The position numbers and the translations under genes are program-made. From Streptomyces antarcticus (lineage in GTDB: Bacteria > Actinomycetota > Actinomycetes > Streptomycetales > Streptomycetaceae): a stretch of 64,000 bases of DNA. The notes below the pieces were generated by a model. That model worked only from the letters and a program-made list of their open reading frames with translations, was not told where the DNA came from and ran no database searches. The stretch covers positions 129,831-193,830 of the forward strand of contig NZ_JAPNLM010000016.1 in NCBI RefSeq assembly GCF_026627255.1, in the 5' to 3' direction. This document shows, piece after piece, positions 1-7,042 of this stretch. Within the stretch, counting starts at the first letter, position 1. Every line of letters begins with the position of its first letter.

Positions 1-117
1 CGCCGGCTCGCGCTGCGGCTGGGCCGCGAGGGCAGGATCGTCGTTCCCGCGGAGCTGGCGGAGAGCGCGCGGAGCGCCGCTCGAGAAGCGCTCGCGGGGT
101 ACGGGGAACAGGTCTGA
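1..117 (+). CDS. C-terminal end of a probable WYL-domain regulator (PafC-like), truncated by window edge
   Basis: Frame 1 is open from the first base to a TGA at 115-117, giving the last 38 residues of a protein. The visible tail has a run of arginine and leucine, then IVVPAELAESARSAAREAL, and ends in a short Tyr-containing tail. This resembles the C-terminal extension of WYL-domain transcriptional regulators such as PafC, where a hydrophobic strand and a 'P-x-E-L' helix close the protein. Most of the protein lies outside the window, so neither the HTH nor the WYL motif can be seen. The assignment is an inference from the tail and from my recollection that pafB/pafC lie upstream of tatA in many actinobacteria. 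Confidence 0.5.
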   Translation, partial: RRLALRLGREGRIVVPAELAESARSAAREALAGYGEQV

Positions 118-132
118 GGGGGGCGTCGGCCG

Positions 133-360
133 ATGTCGCCCATGTCAGGGCCCGTCGCCTTCAAGGCGGCCTGTCCCGATTGCCGGTCCCGGTTCGAGCT
201 GGACGCGGGCGCCCTGCGCCTGGCCATCGGCGTCAGCCGGCGGACCACGTTCTACTCGTTCACCTGTCCCGAGTGCGGCGCCGCCGTACGCAAACCCGCC
301 GGTGAGCGCATCGTGGAGCTGCTCACCGGGGGTGGTGTGAGCACCCTGCGCAGCGTCTGA
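133..360 (+). CDS. Small zinc-ribbon protein, unknown function
   Basis: A 75-residue protein. It has two CxxC knuckles, CPDC near residues 14-17 and CPEC near 45-48, spaced as in a single four-cysteine zinc ribbon. The region between them is mixed polar, and the tail is short with no membrane segment. It starts 15 bp after the preceding stop and ends 26 bp before the next gene, so it probably sits in one transcript with the regulator upstream. The ATG at 133 and an in-frame ATG at 145 are both possible. No catalytic motif is seen. A nucleic-acid or protein contact role is plausible from the fold but is not shown by the sequence. Confidence 0.7.
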   Translation: MSPMSGPVAFKAACPDCRSRFELDAGALRLAIGVSRRTTFYSFTCPECGAAVRKPAGERIVELLTGGGVSTLRSV

Positions 361-386
361 CGCGGCCGGTGCCCTACGCTCGTCCC

Positions 387-587
387 ATGCTGTGGCCGAT
401 GATCGCAATTGCCCTGGGCTTCCTCGGGGTCGCCGTCCTCGCAATCCTGGCCCTGCGGGTCTTCGTGGAGGTGCGCAGGCTGTCCGGGCAGGTCGCGACG
501 GCGAGCCGGCGGATCTCCGACGCCTCGGGCGACCTGGAGCGGGCGGCGGCCGACCTGGCCCGGGCGGGGCGCACCGTACGGCCGTGA
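387..587 (+). CDS. Small single-span membrane protein with coiled-coil tail
   Basis: A 66-residue protein counted from the ATG at 387; an in-frame GTG at 369 would add six residues. The N-terminal half is one strongly hydrophobic segment of about 20 residues (IAIALGFLGVAVLAILALRV). The C-terminal half is an amphipathic stretch with heptad-like spacing and repeated RRISDASGDLERAAADLARA-type residues, suggestive of a short coiled coil. This layout is typical of small actinobacterial membrane proteins encoded just upstream of tatA. No enzyme motif is visible. The predicted topology is one helix with a cytoplasmic charged tail. Function is unknown. Confidence 0.6.
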   Translation: MLWPMIAIALGFLGVAVLAILALRVFVEVRRLSGQVATASRRISDASGDLERAAADLARAGRTVRP

Positions 588-657
588 AAACGGGACGAAA
601 CGGTGTGACCGGGGCATTGAAAAGGACGTCCTGGGCAAGCACGACGTCGCCCGGGGA

Positions 658-688
658 TTGCCGGGCGTTAACCCCCTGGGGTTACGAT
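658..688 (+). promoter_or_regulatory. Putative tatA promoter region with a short inverted repeat
   Basis: TTGCCG at 658-663 and TACGAT at 683-688 could serve as -35 and -10 elements, but the 19-bp spacing is wide. Between and across them lies the perfect inverted repeat TAACCCC-CT-GGGGTTA at 669-684, which would overlap bound polymerase and could be an operator. It lies about 70 bp upstream of tatA. No regulator can be assigned. Confidence 0.35.
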
Positions 689-755
689 CGTCGGTAGAGA
701 CAGTCCTGGGCGCCCGTCGGGTGTGCCGTGAACCTCGGAGAAAAGGAAGATACCT

Positions 756-1055
756 ATGTTCGGCAACCTCAGGGGTTGGGAAATCTTCGTCATTCTCGGG
801 GTCATCATCCTTCTGTTCGGCGCGAAGAAGCTTCCGGACATGGCCCGCTCCCTCGGCAAGTCGGCCCGCATCCTCAAGAGCGAGGCCAAGGCCATGAAGA
901 AGGAGGGGGAGGCCGACGACCCGGCCGCCGCCCCCACCGTCGCGGACGCCACCGCCCCTCAGCAGCCGGTCGTACCCCGCACCATCCAGGCCGCGCCCGG
1001 TGACGTCACCAGCTCCCGGCCCGTCAACGAGGCGAACCGCACCGCCCAGGGCTGA
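756..1055 (+). CDS. tatA: Sec-independent protein translocase subunit TatA
   Basis: TatA forms the size-variable pore or membrane-weakening assembly that moves folded twin-arginine substrates across the cytoplasmic membrane, working with TatC. The 99-residue protein has the family layout: a short N-terminus, one transmembrane helix at about residues 9-22, the hinge FGAKKLPDMARSLG, an amphipathic helix to about residue 47, and an acidic, Ala/Pro-rich tail. The ATG at 756 follows a purine-rich ribosome site (aaaaggaag). tatC starts 47 bp downstream on the same strand. Two proteins in this window, starting at 40342 and 60346, carry twin-arginine-like signal peptides and are likely clients. Confidence 0.95.
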   Translation: MFGNLRGWEIFVILGVIILLFGAKKLPDMARSLGKSARILKSEAKAMKKEGEADDPAAAPTVADATAPQQPVVPRTIQAAPGDVTSSRPVNEANRTAQG

Positions 1056-1102
1056 CACAAGCCGCACACGCCAGCCAACTGCAACGAGCCAAGGGACGTG
1101 GG

Positions 1103-2059
1103 TTGCTCAAGTCTGCCCGCAAGCAGGAGAAAGCGGACAAGGACGCCGAAGGGCGGATGCCTCTTGTCGAGCACCTGCGTGAGCTGAGAAACCGTCTGCT
1201 GAAGTCGGTCCTGGCGATCCTTCTGATCACCGTCGTCTCGGCCTTCTTCTACAAGGACCTCATCGACTTCATGCTGAAGCCGATGCTGGACTCCGTCGGC
1301 TGCACCGGCGGGGTGGTCTCGCAGCGCAACGGCCGCCCCTGCGCCGACATGACGGTGAACGGCCTCATCGCGCCGTTCTCGATCGCCCTGAAGGTCTCCC
1401 TCACCGCCGGTGTGGTGCTGTCCGCCCCGGTGTGGCTCTACCAGCTGTGGGCGTTCACCGCTCCCGGCCTCCACAGCCACGAGAAGAAGTACGCGATGAG
1501 CTTCGTCGCCGTCGGAGCGCCGCTGTTCGGCGCCGGCGCGGTGCTCGCGTACAAGGTCCTCCCGCAGACCGCGACGGTCCTGCTCGAATTCACCCCCGAC
1601 AACGCGCGCAACCTACTGCCGGTCGACGATTACCTCGACCTGGTCACGCGCATGGTCGTCGTCTTCGGCCTGGCCTTCGAGCTGCCGCTGCTGTTGATCC
1701 TGTTGAACATCACCGGAGTGCTCACCGCCAAGCGGCTCGCGAGCTGGTGGCGCGCCATGGTCCTCGGGATCACGGTCTTCGCCGCGTTCGCCACGCCCAC
1801 CGGCGACCCGCTGACGATGCTGTCCCTCGCCGTCCCGATCGTCGCCCTCTACTTCCTCGCGCTCGGCATCTGCACGGTCAACGACCGCCGGCGCCGGCGC
1901 AACAACCCCGACGCGGCACTGGACGACGACGAGGCCTCCCCGCTCGACCTGGCCCCCGAGCCGATCGGGCGGATGGAACCGGCCCCGGCCCCCGCGGCCC
2001 TGCCCGGCCAGGCCGACGGCGGACGCCGGCGGATCAACGGGTACGACGACGCGACCTGA
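1103..2059 (+). CDS. tatC: Sec-independent protein translocase subunit TatC
   Basis: TatC is the receptor that binds the twin-arginine signal peptide and recruits TatA. The 318-residue protein shows the conserved first cytoplasmic element LVEHLRELRNRL (about residues 21-32), six hydrophobic segments, the periplasmic-loop motif AFTAPGLHSHEKK (about 117-129), and FATPTGDP near the last two helices. A charged cytoplasmic tail of some 60 residues follows, longer than in enterobacterial TatC, as is usual in actinomycetes. The TTG at 1103 is chosen because aaggga lies just upstream and the N-terminus then matches family length. No diacylglycerol kinase gene separates it from the helicase gene. Confidence 0.95.
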   Translation: MLKSARKQEKADKDAEGRMPLVEHLRELRNRLLKSVLAILLITVVSAFFYKDLIDFMLKPMLDSVGCTGGVVSQRNGRPCADMTVNGLIAPFSIALKVSLTAGVVLSAPVWLYQLWAFTAPGLHSHEKKYAMSFVAVGAPLFGAGAVLAYKVLPQTATVLLEFTPDNARNLLPVDDYLDLVTRMVVVFGLAFELPLLLILLNITGVLTAKRLASWWRAMVLGITVFAAFATPTGDPLTMLSLAVPIVALYFLALGICTVNDRRRRRNNPDAALDDDEASPLDLAPEPIGRMEPAPAPAALPGQADGGRRRINGYDDAT

Positions 2060-2115
2060 CGGGCCGGTCCGGCCGGCCTGTGCGCAGGCCGTCCGGCGGC
2101 CGTCCTGCGGCCCGT

Positions 2116-2141
2116 CCCACGGCCGTCCGGACGGCCGTGGG
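2116..2141 (+). terminator. Perfect 26-bp palindrome after tatC, probable terminator
   Basis: CCCACGGCCGTCC is followed directly by its exact reverse complement GGACGGCCGTGGG, giving a 13-bp stem with no designed loop. It lies 57 bp after the tatC stop. There is no T-tract, as is common for Streptomyces terminators. It could also act on helicase gene expression as an operator. Confidence 0.6.
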
Positions 2142-2211
2142 GGAACCCCGTCGTGCTCCGCTTAAATGATCGCGACTGTTGTCAGGGGTGACGGGTAGGC
2201 TCGATCCCAAG

Positions 2212-5052
2212 ATGACCGAAGAACTCTCACCCGCCGACCGGTACGCCGCGTTCCGGCGCCGCGCCGCCGAAGAGGCCACCGCGCTGCACCCCTTCCGCGA
2301 GATGTACGCCTTTGAGCTGGACCCGTTCCAGATCGAGGCCTGCAAGGCCCTGGAGGCCGGCAAGGGCGTCCTGGTGGCCGCCCCGACCGGCTCGGGAAAG
2401 ACGATCGTCGGCGAGTTCGCCGTGCACCTGGCCCTCCAGCAGGGCCGCAAGTGCTTCTACACGACGCCGATCAAAGCCCTGTCGAACCAGAAGTTCGCCG
2501 ACCTCGTCAAGCGCTACGGCGCCGACAAGGTCGGCCTGCTGACGGGTGACAACAGCGTCAACGCCGACGCCCCGGTGGTCGTGATGACCACCGAGGTGCT
2601 CCGCAACATGCTGTACGCGGGCTCGCAGGCACTGCGCGGTCTGGGCTACGTCGTGATGGACGAGGTGCACTACCTCTCCGACCGGTTCCGCGGAGCCGTC
2701 TGGGAAGAGGTGATCATCCACCTCCCCGAGTCGGTGACCCTGGTCTCCCTGTCGGCCACGGTGTCCAACGCCGAGGAGTTCGGCGACTGGCTGGACACCG
2801 TGCGCGGCGACACCGAGGTCATCGTCTCCGAGGAGCGGCCCGTACCGCTGTGGCAGCACGTCATGGCCGGACGCCGGATCTTCGACCTGTTCGAGGAGGA
2901 GTCCGACCACGGCGGCCGCGGCTCCGCGCGCCGCGAGGTCAACCCCGACCTGCTGCGGATGGCGCGCGAGGAGAACAGCCGCTCGTACAGCCCCAAGGAC
3001 CGGCGGCGCGGGAAGATGGTCCGCGAGGCCGACCGGGAGCGCGAGCGGCGCTCGCGCGGCCGGATCTGGACCCCGTCGCGGCCGGAGGTCATCGCCCGCC
3101 TCGACAACGACGGGCTGCTGCCCGCCATCAACTTCATCTTCAGCCGGGCCGGCTGCCAGGCCGCCGTCCAGCAGTGCCTGCACGCGGGCCTGCGGCTCAA
3201 CGACGACTCCGCGCGCCGATCAGTGCGAGAGATCGTCGAGGCGCGGACCTCCTCCATCCCCACCGAGGACCTGCACGTCCTGGGGTACTACGAGTGGCTC
3301 GAAGGCCTGGAGCGGGGCATCGCCTCGCACCACGCGGGCATGCTGCCCACCTTCAAGGAGGTCGTGGAGGAGCTGTTCGTCCGCGGCCTCGTCAAGGCCG
3401 TCTTCGCCACCGAGACCCTCGCGCTGGGCATCAACATGCCCGCGCGCACGGTGATCCTGGAGAAGCTCGTCAAGTGGAACGGCGAGCAGCACGCCGACAT
3501 CACCCCCGGCGAGTACACGCAGCTGACCGGCCGGGCCGGGCGGCGCGGGATCGACGTCGAGGGGCACGCCGTCGTGCTCTGGCAGCGCGGCATGGACCCG
3601 GTGGGACTCGCCGGGCTCGCCGGCACCCGTACGTATCCGCTGCGCTCCAGCTTCAAGCCCTCGTACAACATGGCCGTGAACCTGGTCAGCCAGTTCGGGC
3701 GGCACCGTTCGCGCGAGCTGCTGGAGACCTCCTTCGCGCAGTTCCAGGCCGACCGCTCGGTCGTCGGGATCTCCCGGCAGGTGCAGCGCAACGAGGAGGG
3801 CCTGGAGGGCTATCAGGAGGGCATGACCTGCCACCTGGGGGACTTCGAGGAGTACGCGCGGCTGCGCCGCGACCTCAAGGACCGCGAGACCGACCTGGCC
3901 AAGCAGGGCGCCGCCCAGCGCCGGGCGCAGGCGGCCGGTTCACTGGAGAAGCTCAAGCCGGGCGACATCATCCACGTGCCGAGCGGCAAGTTCGCCGGGC
4001 TGGCGCTCGTCCTGGACCCGGGCGTTCCGGCCGGGAGGGTCAACGGGCACCGCGGACACGAGTACACCGAGGGGCCGCGGCCGCTGGTGCTCACCTCCGA
4101 GCGGCAGGTCAAGCGGCTCGCCGCGATCGACTTCCCGGTGCCGGTGGAGCCCCTCGACCGGATGCGGATCCCGAAGACCTTCAACCCCCGCTCCCCGCAG
4201 TCCCGTCGGGACCTGGCCTCGCAACTGCGGACCAAGGCGGGCGACTTCAGGCCCGGGCGGGCGCCGCGCGGGCGGGCCGCGGCGGCCGACGACCGCGAGA
4301 TCGCGCGGCTGCGCGCCGCGCTGCGCGCGCACCCGTGCCACGGGTGCGACGAGCGCGAGGACCACGCCCGCTGGGCGGAGCGCTACCACCGGCTCCAGCG
4401 CGACACCCAGCAGCTGGAGCGGCGCATCGAGGGCCGGACGAACACCATCGCCCGCACCTTCGACCGGATCCACGCGCTGCTCACCGATCTGGACTACCTG
4501 CGCGAGGACGAGGTCACCGCGCACGGCAAGCGGCTCGCCCGGCTGTACGGGGAGCTCGACCTGCTGGCGTCGGAGTGCCTGCGCGAGGGTGTCTGGGAGG
4601 GGCTGAGCCCGGCCGAACTGGCCGCCTGCGTCTCGGCGCTGGTCTTCGAGGCACGGCAGTCCGACGACGCGGTCGCGCCGAAGGTCCCCGGGGGCGCGGC
4701 GAAGGCGGCGCTGGGGGAGATGGTCCGCATCTGGGGCCGGCTCGACGCCTTGGAGGAGGAGCACGGCATCAACCAGGCGGAGGGCGTGGGCCAGCGCGAG
4801 CCGGACCTCGGCTTCGCGTGGGCGGCCTACCAGTGGGCCTCCGACAAGAGCCTGGACGAGGTGCTGCGCGAGGCCGAGATGCCGGCCGGCGACTTCGTGC
4901 GCTGGTGCAAGCAGGTCATCGACGTGCTCGGGCAGGTCGCCGCGGCGGCCCCCTCGGCGTCCGGTGACAGCGGGAGCACGGTGGCGCGAAACGCGCGCAA
5001 GGCGGTGGAGGGACTGCTTCGGGGTGTAGTGGCCTACAGCTCGGTCGGCTAG
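2212..5052 (+). CDS. SKI2-type DEAD/DEAH RNA helicase (HelY-like)
   Basis: A 946-residue ATP-dependent helicase of the Ski2/HelY family. Visible motifs are Walker A APTGSGKT (about residues 57-64), motif II DEVH (about 150-153), motif III SAT (about 178), the long lineage insertion rich in Arg/Glu (about 220-290), and motif VI QLTGRAGRRGID (about 440). A C-terminal helical domain with a CHGCDER segment follows. The ATG at 2212 is preferred because the conserved N-terminus MTEELSPADRYAAF starts there; TTG 2179 and GTG 2188 are in-frame alternatives. Such proteins are thought to act in RNA processing or decay in actinobacteria. The last two bases of its TAG stop are the first two bases of a MITE-like element, so the original C-terminus may have been altered by insertion. 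Confidence 0.93.
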   Translation: MTEELSPADRYAAFRRRAAEEATALHPFREMYAFELDPFQIEACKALEAGKGVLVAAPTGSGKTIVGEFAVHLALQQGRKCFYTTPIKALSNQKFADLVKRYGADKVGLLTGDNSVNADAPVVVMTTEVLRNMLYAGSQALRGLGYVVMDEVHYLSDRFRGAVWEEVIIHLPESVTLVSLSATVSNAEEFGDWLDTVRGDTEVIVSEERPVPLWQHVMAGRRIFDLFEEESDHGGRGSARREVNPDLLRMAREENSRSYSPKDRRRGKMVREADRERERRSRGRIWTPSRPEVIARLDNDGLLPAINFIFSRAGCQAAVQQCLHAGLRLNDDSARRSVREIVEARTSSIPTEDLHVLGYYEWLEGLERGIASHHAGMLPTFKEVVEELFVRGLVKAVFATETLALGINMPARTVILEKLVKWNGEQHADITPGEYTQLTGRAGRRGIDVEGHAVVLWQRGMDPVGLAGLAGTRTYPLRSSFKPSYNMAVNLVSQFGRHRSRELLETSFAQFQADRSVVGISRQVQRNEEGLEGYQEGMTCHLGDFEEYARLRRDLKDRETDLAKQGAAQRRAQAAGSLEKLKPGDIIHVPSGKFAGLALVLDPGVPAGRVNGHRGHEYTEGPRPLVLTSERQVKRLAAIDFPVPVEPLDRMRIPKTFNPRSPQSRRDLASQLRTKAGDFRPGRAPRGRAAAADDREIARLRAALRAHPCHGCDEREDHARWAERYHRLQRDTQQLERRIEGRTNTIARTFDRIHALLTDLDYLREDEVTAHGKRLARLYGELDLLASECLREGVWEGLSPAELAACVSALVFEARQSDDAVAPKVPGGAAKAALGEMVRIWGRLDALEEEHGINQAEGVGQREPDLGFAWAAYQWASDKSLDEVLREAEMPAGDFVRWCKQVIDVLGQVAAAAPSASGDSGSTVARNARKAVEGLLRGVVAYSSVG

Positions 5053-5219
5053 GGCGTCTCTTTCGGATCGTGTCGGCCGAGTCCGCGTTGTCCGGTGCCG
5101 TGCATCGCAAGGCGGAGGGTCGACCGAGTACTGGACGTACTCGGCCGACCCGACAACGCGGCGAGGTGCGGTGCGGTGCCGGGCAGCGCGGGCCCGGCAA
5201 GATCCGAAAGAGACGCCCT
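5051..5219. mobile_element. MITE-like element with perfect 19-bp terminal inverted repeats
   Basis: The ends agggcgtctctttcggatc (5051-5069) and gatccgaaagagacgccct (5201-5219) are exact reverse complements. The 169-bp interior contains no credible gene but has nested symmetry: ccgcgttgtc versus gacaacgcgg, and CCGAGTA-N7-TACTCGG near the centre. Together they would fold into a long hairpin. Size, perfect ends and lack of coding capacity fit a non-autonomous miniature inverted-repeat transposable element. I recall similar repeats in other Streptomyces genomes but cannot check copy number here. No clear target duplication is visible beside it. Confidence 0.75.
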
Positions 5220-5341
5220 GGTGCGGTGAACCCTCCCGGTCACGGCACCAGGCGCTTTTGGGGCTTCCTCTGAAAGTGGGGCTGGCCTGATCTGATCTCT
5301 TGCCATGATCGATTCGGCGTGCGCTGTGCGACGATCGGCCC

Positions 5342-6028
5342 ATGAGTGGGGCAGCAGACGAAGGTCCGAGACGGGTCGGCCGGCCACGCGCCGACCGGCT
5401 GAGGCCGCAGAGCGGCCGCCCGCCGCGCGAGGAACTCCTGCGCGCGGCGGCCGAACTGTTCACCGTCCAGGGGTACGCGGCCACCACGACGCGGGCGGTC
5501 GCCGAGCGGGCCGGGATGCGCCAGGCCACGATGTACCACTACTTCGGCGGCAAGGAGGAACTGCTCGCCGAACTCCTCGAATCCACGGTCGCGCCCTCGC
5601 TGGTGCTGGCCCGGCAGCTGCTCGCCGACACCGGCCGGCCCGCCGCGCGGCGGCTGTGGGAGCTGTGCCGCTCCGAGGTCCTGCTGCTGTGCGGGGGACC
5701 GTACGACCTGGGCGCGCTCTACCTGCTGCCCGAGGTGGGGGGTGCCCGCCTTGCCCGGTTCCACCGGATGCGCGGGGAACTGCGGGACGCCTACCGGGAG
5801 TTGCTCGGCGGAACCTGCGCGGGGGCCGAACTGGCCGGGGACCGTGCCGGGCTGGCGCTCCGCAACGACCTGGTCTTCGGCCTGATCGAGGGCGTCATGC
5901 TGATCCACCGGGCCGCCCCCGTGCGGCCGGTGCCGGTGGCGGTCTTCGCCGAGGCCACCGCCGACGCGGCGCTGCGGATCGCGGGCGTCGGGGCGGGGCG
6001 CGGGGAGGCCGGGGCGGCGTCTTCCTGA
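5342..6028 (+). CDS. TetR/AcrR-family transcriptional regulator
   Basis: A 228-residue repressor-type protein. After a basic, disordered N-terminus of about 30 residues comes a TetR HTH, from REELLRAAAELFTVQGYAAT through RAVAERAGMRQATMYHYFGG to KEELLAELLE. Its recognition helix carries the diagnostic YHYFGGKEEL pattern. The C-terminal ligand domain (about residues 100-220) is not recognised and includes a Cys and GGPYDLGALYLLPE. The ATG at 5342 has no strong Shine-Dalgarno. The gene is convergent with the pseudouridine synthase gene, and its upstream neighbour is the MITE-like element. With no adjacent enzyme or pump on the same strand, the target cannot be inferred. Confidence 0.85.
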   Translation: MSGAADEGPRRVGRPRADRLRPQSGRPPREELLRAAAELFTVQGYAATTTRAVAERAGMRQATMYHYFGGKEELLAELLESTVAPSLVLARQLLADTGRPAARRLWELCRSEVLLLCGGPYDLGALYLLPEVGGARLARFHRMRGELRDAYRELLGGTCAGAELAGDRAGLALRNDLVFGLIEGVMLIHRAAPVRPVPVAVFAEATADAALRIAGVGAGRGEAGAASS

Positions 6029-6053
6029 TGCCTGACCGGAAGCGGGCACGGCC

Positions 6054-7019
6054 CTAGCCGTCGGCTCCGGTTTCCCAGGACGGGCGGTCGTGCCAGGCCC
6101 GGAGGGTGCGGGCGCTCTCGAAGCGGTGGGCTTCGCCTGTGACCGGGTCGGTGAACTCCAGTACGCGGGCCAGGAGTTGCAGGGGTCTCCGGTAGTCGTC
6201 CGGAGCAGGGTCGGTGACCTCCGGGTACACGGGGTCCCCGAGGATCGGCAGGCCCAGGCTGTTCATGTGCACGCGCAGCTGGTGCGTCCGGCCCGTGTAC
6301 GGGGTCAGCCGGTAGCGGCCCAGCCCGCCCGCGGCCCCGGTCAGCTCGATGCGGCTCTCGGCGTTGGGGACGCCGCCCGGGACCTCGGCGGCCGCGATGA
6401 CCCCGCGGGTCTTCTCGATCCGGCTGCGGACCGTGCGCGGGAGCTCGAGCGCGGGGTCGTGGGGTGCGAGGGCCTCGTACTCCTTGTGCACCCGGCGGTT
6501 CTGGAAGAGGAGCTGGTACGCGCCGCGGTCGGCGGGCCGGACGCTGAACATCACCAGTCCCGCGGTCAGCCGGTCCAGCCGGTGGGCCGGGCTGAGTTCG
6601 GGCAGGTCCAGCTCCTCGCGGAGCCGGGCCAGGGCGCTCTGGGTGACGTGGCTGCCGCGCGGGGTGGTGGCCAGGAAGTGCGGCTTGTCCACGACGAGCA
6701 GGTGCGGGTCGCGGTACAGGACGCGGATGGGAAACGGCACCTCCGGCTCGTGCGGCAGGTCGCGGTGGAACCACAGGTAGGCGCCCGGCTCGTACGGGTC
6801 CCCGGCGCGGCGCACCCGGCCGTCCCTGTCGACGATGCCGCCGGTGGTCAGCAGGCGCAGCACCGCCTCCGCGCCGGCGCCGGCCGCGTACCGGGCGGTG
6901 AGGTACCCCCCGAGGTCGGGCCACGTCCCGTCCGGGTCGGGCGGCAGGCGCAGCCGGACCGGGTCGATACCGGAGCGCTGCGGTAGGGGTGAGGGGGGTG
7001 TCTGGGCTCTGCGGGTCAT
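6054..7019 (-). CDS. RluA-family pseudouridine synthase
   Basis: A 321-residue enzyme that isomerises uridine to pseudouridine in rRNA or tRNA. The catalytic motif HRLDRLTAG is at about residues 136-144, with Asp139 the predicted nucleophile. LLVVDKPHFLATTP upstream of it and GRTHQLRVHM downstream are the other family signatures, followed by LPILGDPVYPE. An N-terminal segment of about 90 residues replaces the usual S4 domain. The start ATG at 7019 gives a compact protein beginning MTRRAQ; longer in-frame extensions read through the serine hydrolase gene upstream and are rejected. The exact RNA substrate cannot be told from sequence. Confidence 0.9.
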   Translation of the reverse strand: MTRRAQTPPSPLPQRSGIDPVRLRLPPDPDGTWPDLGGYLTARYAAGAGAEAVLRLLTTGGIVDRDGRVRRAGDPYEPGAYLWFHRDLPHEPEVPFPIRVLYRDPHLLVVDKPHFLATTPRGSHVTQSALARLREELDLPELSPAHRLDRLTAGLVMFSVRPADRGAYQLLFQNRRVHKEYEALAPHDPALELPRTVRSRIEKTRGVIAAAEVPGGVPNAESRIELTGAAGGLGRYRLTPYTGRTHQLRVHMNSLGLPILGDPVYPEVTDPAPDDYRRPLQLLARVLEFTDPVTGEAHRFESARTLRAWHDRPSWETGADG

Positions 7020-7042
7020 CGGGGACAGGCTATGCGGCGCCG

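Noticed and set aside
2850..4967. A 705-residue plus-strand frame inside the helicase gene.
   Set aside because: Shifted shadow of the helicase, Arg/Ala/Pro-rich, no motifs.
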